DNA from: Leguminivora glycinivorella
Taxonomy: Eukaryota; Arthropoda; Insecta; Lepidoptera; Tortricidae
Direction: 5' to 3'
Assembly (NCBI RefSeq): GCF_023078275.1
Contig: NC_062996.1
Coordinates: 9,176,001-9,240,000 of the forward strand
Length of the DNA stretch: 64,000 nucleotides
The notes below the pieces were generated by a model. The model worked only from the letters and a program-made list of their open reading frames with translations, did not search any database and had not been told where the DNA came from. A program made the position numbers and the translations under genes. Shown here in pieces: positions 32,901-44,900 of this stretch (its first letter is position 1; every line of letters starts with the position of its first letter).

Positions 32901-35900
32901 TAAGATCGGACGAGCAGCCGTCAACGACTACTCGAATGGATCGGTTCCTCAGAAAATCAGTGATCCAAGCGCGCAGGCCAGGAGGGAGCCCGTATGCGGA
33001 AAGCTTGGCAATAAGGCTGTCATGCCAAACCCTATCGAAGGCCTTGGAAATGTCGAGGGACACAGCCAAAGCCTCACCATGCCTTTCGATGGCTTCACCC
33101 CAAAGGTGGGTGGCGTAAATCAGAAGGTCCCCGGTGGAGCGGTTACGACGAAACCCGTACTGCTGGTCACTGAGGAGATCGTTACCTTCGAGATACGCCA
33201 GAAGCTTGGTGTTCAATACACGCTCCATAATCTTACAGAGTATGGAGGTGATTGCGATGGGCCTATAATTCGATGGGTCGGCACGACTCCCTTTCTTAGG
33301 GACTGGTTGCACATTGGCAAGCTTCCACGTCTCGGGAACAAAACCCGTATTGAGAGAAAGCCTAAACAGGCGCGTCAAAACTGGTGACAACTCTGGGGCA
33401 CATGTTTTGAGCACGATAGCTGGAATACCGTCTGGGCCACTAGCTTTTTTGACGTCTAGGCAGCGCATCGCTTTCAACACCTCTTTTTGGTGTATTTTGA
33501 TTTCGGGCATTGAAGCCCCGCAATACGGCAAAAAGGGCGGAATAGCGGTACCAGCGTCTAGACGTGAATTCTCCGCGAATAGGGAGACAAACAAGTTTGC
33601 TTTCTCTATCGCAGTGTGCGCCAGTGACCCATCCGGCTTGAGCATGGGAGGTAGCGAAGGACGACAGAAATTCGACTCCACCGATTTCGCAAGCGACCAG
33701 AACGCCTTACTCCCTGACGGGTACGAGGATAGTTTGGTCCCAATGCGGCTAACGTGGAGGAATCGGGCTTTCTGAATAACCTTCTTGCAGGACTTGGCAG
33801 CTTTATTGAAACACTGCTTCTTATCGCGTACATCCTTGCTGGCTTTGCGACTACGAGCATCAGCCCATGATAGATAGGCAGAGTGCTTGAGAGCCTCAGC
33901 CTGAGCACACTCTGCATTGAACCATGGGCGAGCTGCTGCACCAGTTGGGACGTCAGAGAAGGGCACAAAGTACTCCATGCCCTGGCGGACCACGCCGGTA
34001 ACAGCTTCCGCGCAGCTCGACGGATCATCACTGGTGAAACAGGTTTGCTGCCAAGGATAAGATGCAAAGAAATGCCGCATCTCATCCCAATCTGCTGACC
34101 TGTATCGCCACACTCGACGCGAACCTCTCGGGCTGTGGTCAGGAGGGGAGTGGGTCGATATAGATTTCACCAGACAGTGATCAGAAGTCCCAAGAGGGGA
34201 CGACACTGACACGTTGTACCTGTCTGGATCGGTTGTCAGCAGAAGGTCCAAGCAGTTGGGTGCGTGACTAGCAACATCCGGAATACGAGTTGGTTCACGG
34301 ACCAGCTGGGTGAGGTCAAGAGATAATGCGAACTTGCGAGCCTCTCTCCCAGCATGATCCGTAGTTTGGTATGGGCACAACCATTCCTGATGATGGGCAT
34401 TAAAGTCCCCCAGAAAGACCAACTGCGCACTCGGGTATCGTTGCTGAGCCACACCCGCCGCTTCGCTAAGGTGGTTGAAAAGCCTAGTTGTCTCCTGGTC
34501 ACCACTGTGCGACCGATAGACAAGAGCGTAGACAATTTTCTGCACGCCCAAATCCACCAGCCACCACAGAATTGACAAACTGGGGTCTTCAAGATAACCG
34601 AGACGTCGACAACAGATGTCATCGCGAGCGTATATGCAGACTCCAGCGCGAGGTATGAAAGTCTCCACTGCACCCCCGCACTACACTGCTACAATTATAC
34701 TACTGAACTTAATCCAGTTATATAACTATATTACTTAACTAGAGACGTATTATAATTATATCCCTAGACTAAGTTTAATCCAGTGATATAATTATATAAC
34801 TAAACTAGTAACGTATTATAATTATATTCCTAGTAAGATGGTAAGGAATCGCTTTCGTTTAGCTATGTTACGGCATATAATTATATCCCTAGGGTTATAA
34901 CTATACCTCCGCCGCACCGCCGCACTCCTGCCTACAATCATTTCACTAAACTGAATCCAGTCATATAACTATATGACTAAACTAGTTTAGTATTATAGTT
35001 ATATTCCTAGTAAGATAGCAATTAATCGCTTTCGTTTAACTATGTTACGACGTATAATTATATTCCTAGGGTTATAACTATATAACGGCTTTATCTATCT
35101 TACTGCGACAGAGATATAAGGTCTCTAAACGTCGATATTCAACTAAAAACTACACATAATAATATAGAAAAGTACAAATACAAAAAAAAGAAGTCTAAAA
35201 TTCTCGGAGGAAATATAGACTGGAGTAGCCTTTCAGTTACTTACCCCTCTGCCAAAAAACTTGAACAAATGTTCATAAAGTCACGTAAATACAATTTCAC
35301 AATCGATTCATACTCATTCACAGAATCGCCACGACACATATCACTGGTAATTAAAAATGCCCGCGTGTGCTGTGATCACTTGTAATAAGCGCTCAAATAC
35401 CTCAAGTTTGCTAAAAGATGGCATAATATTCCATTTGTAAGTAATTTTAATATTGTTGTATTACTGTTTTTACTATCTAAATGATAATATTTTTGTCATT
35501 CGTCATCGAATATCGATTTATGTGATCGAATGCAATCGATTTGAAATTTGTTGGTGGGTAGAAATTACGTCACGAACACTCCCCACGAGACTTCGATTTT
35601 TTGCTGGTTAAGAAGTTACCTAATGTGGTTTAAAATAGGGTCGATATTTATATATCAATTTATTCATAAAAAGACGCACTCCCCACGAGACTTCATTTAT
35701 ATATTTTGTAAGAATTAACCTAATTGCAATTAGAATAGAGCATATAATAATATTGACAAGGATAATTGAAAATTAGAAAAATCATTTGACCGAGACTTCG
35801 TTAGAGATGTGGGCATGGTCGATAAAATACCAACTATCGATAAAAAAGTATGATTTGCAAACCTTAATCACACAATTCATTTGAAATATATTTGCAATTT

Positions 35901-38900
35901 TCCGAAAGAGAATGATTTGAGTTTTATTACATGTACTTAATAAACTTTTCACTTTGAACCAGTATTGATAACAGTTAATGACGACTAAACCATTTCTAGT
36001 TTATTTATTTAACCAAGTTTGTTTATAATGATTTATTACCACCAACCGCAGTAAACGTTGTTGATTAGTTAGTCTGGAAAAATAAATTAATGTTTTGTCA
36101 AAATGTCAAATATTTCTTTAAGTACCTACTAATCCTATTATCCATCGCTAGTCCACCCGCGTGATACTTACTACCCAGGATTGTCATTAGTGAATCTTAA
36201 TATGATTATAATAGTGCCAAACATTAAACAGATCTAGAAAAAACAACATCATTAAAATTATAATTTGCTTGATTAATTATTATCGACTTCTGTTATCGAT
36301 GCCTGCCTCATCCCTATAGTTTGAGACACACACGTGCGCATTTAGTGTCCGTATACACTGTGTTTCTACGAAGTATTTCCATGTGTGATATGTATGTGTG
36401 CATCATAATGAGCATGTGTTATTTTTTTATCATAATGTGCGTGTGTATTGACAATAATATTTTTTGCATTTGTGAGTACTCCTTTACATGTGTTATTTCC
36501 TCACCTCCCGCGAATCTTGGCAGAATTATTTGTACGTAGACGCAACATGAAGGCTACTCCAGTCTATATTTCCTCCGAGCTAAAATTACTTTAGAGATGC
36601 AAATGACTCTGAATGTCACAACTAAAGATAACATGTATACTTAATCTAATTATCCTTAGAAATGTATAGGGTCTCCAAGAGTCAAAATTGTATAGGTAAT
36701 CAAAATATTAACTAAAAGAAAAGAAACAAACGAGAACCGAACAATGAAAAATTTCCATGTCTTTTCGTCTTTCCTAAGTTGTTTTAAATCATCGATTCTG
36801 ATTCACAGGTACTAATAAAGAATAAGAAGCTTCTCCCAATGGAGTCAAGTCCCACTGTTGGGCTGACCGGAGCCAGCTCTGCCCAAGGATACGGAGGTGT
36901 CTTAGCAACTGCATTTAGCAGGTCAGTTTATATGTACGTAAAGTCACGCCAGTATTCCCTAAAGAGGTAGGCAGAGGCGGTTACCGAACCGCTGTTAAAA
37001 ATGCAGGTAGGCGGAAGGGGTAACTCGTCTACTACTTTATTTTTCTATAACTTGCATAATTTTTCCATCAGGTGTGACTAAGTTGGCTGGCCAGTTTATA
37101 ATATTTTTTTTCCCCTCACTAGCTCGGAAACACGTGTTTTGTCCTTTGATACCAGCGGGTAAAAACGCATTTTATCCACTAGTGGGTAAAGTAATTTGAC
37201 CTTGAATAAAGTAAAATTAACTGCTTTAAAATTGATAAAAGTAGGTGAATCTAGGAATAAAGATGATTTACCACCTGTGGAACTACTGGAAGCAGTGATA
37301 AACGCATTTTTTGCGTTGTAGTTTCCTCGTTATAGTGAGGGGAAAAGTTTTGTGTTACACTCGGGTGCAAATGTATTTTACTTCTCGTGTGTTAAAAAAC
37401 TCGCAAGTTCAGGATTCTATTCTCGAACCACTCGTTTCGCTCGTGGTTCAACTGTAGAATCCTTTCACTTGCTCGTTTTTAAATCTCATACTCGGCGTTA
37501 AAATACAACTTTGCGCCCTTGTATAACAAATAACTATTTTAAAACCCACGTTTTCAGGTCAAACGGTATCCGGCATACAAGCTCATCTCTTCCTGAGCAA
37601 GGGGTCCGGAATAGCTCATTATCTCAGCAGTCCGGAAGCAGTTTAGCTGAATACTTCTCAGACGAGGACTATGATGATGATGAGGAGTTAGACGGTAAGT
37701 TTTTTGGCTCCTCTAGTTTTTTAACAGCCTGTACTTAACTAATACAGGGTGGATTATAAAGTGAAGTCCAATAGGTCCTAGAATTCTAGATATATGTCGG
37801 TGAAATAAGAAGATTTTCGGATGTGTAATTTTTTCACACAATCTGAATACATTTACTGGTATGTATCTAAATTAGGGGCAATGTTTTTGATCAAATTGTC
37901 TATGATGGTGACTACGAGGGCTGATTGGAAAGTTCGCGGCCTGACCATTAAAAAAAAAACTTAGTTTCTTTTTTCTGCCGTCATTTTGAACTGTCATTAT
38001 TTAGTTGTCATCCCGCGAAATTTTAATTAAATGCAATATTTTAAAATAAGTTTTTCCTCTCATTTAAAAATACGTGTAAGCAGTTTTTTCACAATGGACA
38101 ATTTGGAGCAACGTGATGTAATTAAATATCTTCATAAAAAAGGATTGACTGCGAAACAAATTTATGAAGATATGCAGTGTACATTAGGGCAATCCGATCC
38201 ATCATACACCGTGTTTCCGGTATCACTCAAAACCTCAGACACCCCAACTGATTTTTATTTTTTTAAACGTATCTACAATGTTCATTTTTTAATCTGATGA
38301 TTATTATTTTTTTAAATTGAATTTTTAATTTTCTGTGCAGCTCTACTCGGCTTTTAACTCTACACTCAATAAAATAATTGCTAGCTACCATCATAAACCT
38401 TCAAACTGTTTAATTGTGTATGTTATGCAACGACATAAGGTTTACCAATAGACAGCTATGTCACTGTAAAGCACTTTAACCTGTGTCACAGTAAACTTTA
38501 AATTGGACAGGTGACGCAGTAAGCAAATTTAAACCTAACATTCAAAATGACAAGGTTGTAATTAGGTGCGAGTTCAATTTGTTATGACTTATAATAAACT
38601 TTAAAATTAAACCGACGCACAACGTCTATCTCGTAGCGGAAAAAATAATCGTCCAAGTAACCAGCCAGTATTAATACCCTTAAATACTGAAAAAGGTATA
38701 CAACCTCTAACAATATGATATGCACAATGTTGTATTACGAATTTGTAGAATGGGCACGTAAACAATAACTAATAATACAAATTAAAACAAAAAATATTAC
38801 CCCCATCAAGATATAGCTCAATCGATTCTACTCTCGATTCTGAACAAACAGTTTTCAGATTTTTAGTGTTAAGTGAAACACGGTGTATACGATGGTAAAA

Positions 38901-41900
38901 AAGTGGGCAGCTGAATTCAAGCGGAGACGAGTCAGTATCGCAGATGACCCTCGCTCCGGGAGGCCAACTACTGCGACCAATCCAAATAATGTGGCAACTG
39001 TATGCAAAATGATAATCCAAGACCGACGGTTAAAAGTGAGAGAAATAGCCGACATCGTAGGCATCTCCTATGAAAAAACTCAAAACATTATAGTTAACGA
39101 ATTAGGGTTTTCCAAGGTGTCGGCGAGATGGGTTCCAAAGCTCCTTTCAGTGGAACAAAAAATCACTCGTCTAACAATTTCACGCGACTGTCTAGACCTG
39201 TATGAAGCTGACCCTCAAGACTTTTTGGACAGATATGTTACTATGGATGAGACATGGGTCTACCACTATACGCCCGAGACTAAACAGCAATCAAAACAGT
39301 GGGTTCGTGCTGGATCTCCGCCACCCAAAAAGGCAAAGGCCATTTTGTCGGCAAATAAAGTTATGGCATCAGTGTTCTGGGACGCAAAGGGTGTAATAAT
39401 GGTTGACTATCTCCAAAAAGGTACGAATATAAACTCGGACTATTATTGCGAACTTTTACGTTGATTACGTCGACTTTTACGTCGACTTTGAAAGTAAAAA
39501 GACCTGGAGTGCTGACAAAGAAAGTTCTTTTCCACCAGGACAATGCACGCGTGCATACGTCACTAAAGTCAATGGCAGAAATTCATAATTGCGGGTTTGA
39601 ATTATTGCCGCATCTGCCTTATTCACCCGATTTGGCACCATCGGACTTCAATTTATTTCCAAACTTAAAAAAACACATGGGTGGTAAGAAATTTTTGACC
39701 AACGACGAGGTCCAAGCTGAAGTGGATACCTATTTTGAAGGCCTGGAGGAATTTTTTTTTTAAAAGTGGTATAATGGCTTTGGAATCCAGATGGAATAAG
39801 TGCAAAGACCTTAACGGGGACTACGTGGAGAAATAAAAATATTATAAAAAAACTTTGGTTTTGATTTCATACTTAAGCCGCGAACTTTTCAATCAGCCCT
39901 CGTATTATGATGTTGAAGAATTAGATCATGGTAAGATGTCTAGTTTCTTATTTAAAATCAACCTTGAATGAATACAGTGTGGACTCCTGGGTAAGTCCAA
40001 AAAATCTAATGGCATTTTACGTCTGCTGCAAATCGTGAAATCCAGCTGATTATAAAGTAACCAATTTGTTTTGACGGTAGTCGAGTCGTCCTACTTATTA
40101 AAAAAACCATTAATGTTAAAGATTTCTCCAGAGACTTGACTACCTATGGATACATTAATCTATGAATTAATTTAAGACTGTATTGTATAATATCCTTGTG
40201 TACCCACAATACAAGCCTTCTTGAGCTTACCGTGGGACTCAGTCAATCTGTGCAAAGACATATGTAACTCCGTATAGACGGATAAGGTCTAAGAAAGAAA
40301 CGTACCTCACAGCCATAGAGAAAAAGGTACGGTGGCCAAGATGGCGTTACACCTTTGGGGAACGCTCGGCTAGATGGCGCTAATATTAATATTTGACATT
40401 TTAACGCATATCAAAGACCTATAAAGACCTATATAACTTCGTAAAGACCGATAAAGTATAAGAAAAAAACGTACCCCAAAACCATACAGAAAAAGGTACG
40501 GTGAGCTAGATGTCGATACCCTTTGGGGAACGCTCGGCTAGATGGCGCTAATATTAATATTTGACATTTTAACACATATCAAGCTAAGAATATGGGCCAA
40601 ATTGTCAAAACTGAGGTTCAAAAGTTTTAAGCTTGTGTCGAGACATGGCAGTCTATGCATTGTGATTACACATTTTACTTTCACAGTAACTATTTATAAT
40701 ACTCAATCCTCTTTGATCTGTGTAAAAACCTTAGTAGAAAACTTAAAAGAAACTTAAGATGATTAAAGGAAAGGACATGCAAAAACTTTTGTGACTTAAA
40801 TAATTAAAATCTTTAATCATCTTCTAACCATATTTTTCTATTTTCCAGATAAAGAGCTCCACAAAATCCTTAACTCTATGGAAGAGAAATGCGGACGGGC
40901 GTCTCTATCGCTATACAGGAGTCTTCGACCAGACACGAAGCAAAGCAGTGCTGCTAGGAAACGGAGTAACCAGATCGCTAAAGAACTTAGTGACATGGTG
41001 ACTTATGTTCAGGTAAGTTCATCTTAATCTAAATCCTGCCTTAGTGTCTATTTCAGACGATTTATGGTGCAATGTCCGAGAAACATCGCTTTTTGTGGCT
41101 ACAGACCTATGCGACATACTTTGCAACATAGCTCACGAGGGAAGTTTGCAGCTGACGACGTTTCGCTATGGTGTTCCCTTCATGAAGGAAGGTTCTTCTT
41201 ATAAAAGTAAAATTTTCAACTCAAGTTCCAACAACTTTACTGAACTCTTTCAAAATCGCAGAGTATCTGCCATCAGAAATTCCACACAGATAAAAAAATC
41301 TTTATTGGGATTTGTCTTTTCTATTTTCGTCAACGCAGAAAAAGTAAAAAAAAAATGAAAAAAAAAACAACAATGATATATATTTCGCATATAATGAATT
41401 TACAGCATTCGTGGTCAACGGGTGACTGAGGAAAAAATTACAATGTGCAAAAGCTACCCACATACAAGAAATATAACCTAACCACAAAATTAAAATTTTG
41501 AAAAACCCCCGACCGCGACATAGTAGACCGATTTTCATGAAACATGGCTAAGAACACTCCCGACTAACTCAGCTTTCAGACAAAAAAACTAAATCTAAAT
41601 CGGTTCATCCGTTCGGGAGTTACGATACCACAGACAGACACACACACAGACACACACAGCCAGACAAAAAGACAGACAGACAGACACGTCAAACTTATAA
41701 CACCCCGTCGTTTTTGCGCCGGGGGTTAATTAATGTTTTACTTCATGAGTAACTATCGCGGTAACCAAAGACAATATTGTATTATAAATTGAAATAGATA
41801 TCATACACGAAAGAAAAAAACGACAATTTTTTTTTCTTTCGTGTATGATATCTATTTCAATTTATAATTTATATATAGTAGTGTGACTACTTGAAAAAAA

Positions 41901-44900
41901 AAAGAACAAATCAAAAAATATTCAATAAAATAATTTGATTTGTTCCCTAGTCGTACAATATTCTATTGTTTCCTTTGCAGGCTATAAAGTTTCGTGGCCT
42001 CAACCCCCTATCGCCTAGGAGTTCCGTCAAGCAGGCTAGCAAAGACAGTGCTCCCTGCAGCAGCTTCGAGTCTTCGGAAAGCAGTGATAGTACCGGAACG
42101 GTAAGGATATCATCATCATCAGTAGCATAATCCTTGTCCCCTCACAATCCTCACAGCTCATGTCGTCAAACAATTCCCGAGTTCTCAGAGGGTATTGGAA
42201 CCTTAACGGCCCAGCCACGACATTGGTCTAAGCGCGACAGCGGTGAGCGGCAACCATACGTGCGAATGAAAAGTCCCATCGCTGTGTCTCGCTCCAATGT
42301 ATGGCCGCCGCTCACCGCTGCCGCGCTTAGACCAATGTCGTGGCTGAGCCGTAAGGAGGTCATCATCATAAGCATCATAGTAACCAGGCATTTTCGCGAA
42401 AAAAGTTTTTTTTTTTTTTTTTCAAAATAGGTAAAGGTATTTCCTACTCAGAATCATGAGCCCTTTCGATCCTACTAGGTAAAAAAAGCGTCCCAAACTT
42501 AATTTTTCGACTTCGTCACCATTTTCCAAACACTTTGTATAGCGGTTACAAAGTGGAAAGTTTGCAAAATAATAGAAAGTTTTGGGACCCTTTTTTTGTC
42601 TCCTGTGTTTTGTCCCGGATCGAAAGGGCACGTGATTCTGAGTAGGAAAAATATAAAATTTACCTTCCTTAGAAAATATATTTTTGGTGATTGTTCTCGC
42701 GAAAATTCCCAACCTTGTGTTATTGCCACTCCTCAGTTCTGACAAATAGAACAGCAAAAACGGTACCAACATCATCATCATCATCAATAACAGTAAGAAA
42801 TCCCTGTCACTTTGTAGTTCTGTTAAGCAGACGGGCAAAGACAGTGCTCCCTGCAGCAGCTTCGAGTCTTCGGAAAGCAGTGATAGTACTGGAACGGTAA
42901 GGATATTATAATTATCATCAACAGCATATCCCTCATTTCCTTCACAGTTTACCAAACTTTTCGAACCCTCTGAACCCCTTGTAGTTCTATCATCTATATC
43001 GAATTCAAAATGCCAAAGTGTTAATTCAGACTTTTGTTCATTCCCTCCATATTTTTAGTGCGGTAAAAATTATTCGATAGGGTTCACTAGGATTGTAGAG
43101 TTAGGTACTATACTCTGTCAAACAAGTCTGTCAGTAAATAAGAACAAAAAAACCGGCCAAGAGCGTGTCGGGCCACGCTCAGTGTAGGGTTCCGTATTTT
43201 TCTCAAAAACTACTAAACCTATCAAGTTCAAAACAATTTTCCTAGAAAGTCTTTATAAAGTTCTACTTTTGTGATTTTTTTCATATTTTTTAAACATATG
43301 GTTCAAAAGTTAGAGGGGGGGGACGCACTTTTTTTCCCTTTAGGAGCGATTATTTCCGAAAATATTAATATTATCAAAAAACGATCTTAGTAAACCCTTA
43401 TTCATTTTTAAATACCTATCCAACAATATATCACACGTTGGGGTTGGAATGAAAAAAAATATCAGCCCCCACTTGATATGTAGGGGGGGTACCCTAATAA
43501 AACATTTTTTTCCATTTTTTATTTTTGCACTTTGTTGGCGTGATTGATATACATATTGGTACCAAATTTCAGCTTTCTAGTGCTAATGGTTACTGAGATT
43601 ATCCGCGGACGGACGGACGGACAGACAGACATGGCGAACCTATAAGGGTTCCTAGTTGACTACGGAACCCTAAAAAACTATTCGCATCCTTTTCTTTAGG
43701 GCGCTAGAGAAAAGGATACTTATAGTTTTCTTTGTTCTTATTTACTGACAGACTTGTTTGACAGCGTATAGGTTTCAATGGGTTAAATAAGATTTTCTAT
43801 TTTATTTTCAGCAACAGTTGGCAGTAACCAGAGCCCGTTGCCTCAACGCACCAGCGTTACACCACCCCTGCTACCGCTGTAGCTCCGTCAACGAAGCTAT
43901 AGGCAAGAAGATCTGTCGGAAACACCCGCTCGCTTTAGTCGCACATACGGAGACTCAACTCGTCCGGACTTACCCCGCCGGGTGAGTGAGATACCAGCAT
44001 TTTAAAGCAGCTATCTCTTTTACACGCTTTGGCAAAGGTGTCTATAGGCAAGAAGATCTGTCGGAAGCACCCGCTCGCTTTAGTCGCACATACGGAGACT
44101 CAACTCGTACGGACTTATCCCGCCGGGTAAGTGAAACACTAATGATTCTGTCTCTCTTTCCCGCAAATGTAGCTATCTTCTTTAAATCCTGTTACTATCA
44201 TCTGGGGTGTAAGGCTCGAATCATAGTCTTTTGACTCAGATTTTGGGCGTCTTTGGTCACTTATTTTACCCAAACGAAGCTATAGGCAAGAAGATCTGTC
44301 GGAAGCACCCGTTCGCTTTAGTAGCACATACGGAGACGCAACTGGCCCGGACTTATCCCGCTGGGTAAGTGAGATACCAGCATTTTCAACCAGCTATCTC
44401 TTTTACACGCTTTGGCAAAGATATCTATAGGCAAGAAGATCTGTCGGAAGCACCCGCTCGCTTTAGTCGCACATACGGAGACTCAACTCGTCCGGACTTA
44501 TCCCGCCGGGTGAGTGAGATACCAGCATTTTAAAGCAGCTATCTCTTTTACACGCTTTGGCAAAGGTGTCTATAGGCAAGAAGATCTGTCGGAAACACCC
44601 GCTCGCTTTAGTCGCACATACGGAGACTCAACTCGTCCGGACTTATCCCGCCGGGTGAGTGAGATACCAGCATTTTAAAGCAGCTATCTCTTTTACACGC
44701 TTTGTTAAAGGTACCTAGGCAAGAAGATCTGTCGGAAACACCCGCTCGCTTTAGTCGCACATACGGAGACTCAACTGGCCCGGACTTATCCCGCTGGGTA
44801 AGTGAGATACCAGCATTTTCAATGGCTATCTCTTTTACACACTTTGTCAAAGGTACCTATAGGCAAGAAGATCTGTCGGAAACACCCGCACAATAGCACA

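Larger units (their letters stand above)
30798..35109. mobile_element. 4.3-kb element with long terminal inverted repeats and 6-bp target duplication
   Basis: The left arm (30798 to about 31072) and right arm (about 34690 to 35109) are inverse copies starting GTCGCAGTAAGATAGATAAA. A 6-bp direct repeat AGAGAT flanks the element (30792-30797, 35110-35115). The arms contain repeated AGGAATATAATTATAATACG units and share GCGGTGCGGCGGAGG. The left arm lacks part of what the right arm has. The inside holds a hairpin (31073-31141), a CCGGTTC-rich palindrome (about 31324-31445) and a LINE (31861 to about 34690), but no transposase of its own. Confidence 0.8.
37915..39902 (+). mobile_element. mariner-type transposon (DD34D), interrupted
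   Basis: The TIRs start CGAGGGCTGATTGGAAAGTT and are flanked by TA (37913-37914, 39903-39904), as expected for Tc1/mariner. The 1988-bp length exceeds the usual ~1.3 kb because a 679-bp element sits inside it. It lies in the PLCE1 intron after exon e. Confidence 0.9.
37862..39945 (+). pseudogene. possible decayed partial copy of PLCE1 exon e, split by mariner
   Basis: When the mariner is left out, the flanks (…TATGATGGTGACTA and TTATGATGTTGAAGAATTAG) meet at one TA and read like the acidic end of exon e (DYDDDEELDG) followed by GGTAAG. The similarity is short and in a low-complexity motif, so chance is possible. Confidence 0.35.

Noticed and set aside
33606..34085. 159-codon minus-strand frame overlapping the LINE ORF
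   Set aside because: It is a shadow in another frame of the endonuclease/RT coding region, which carries all the recognisable motifs.
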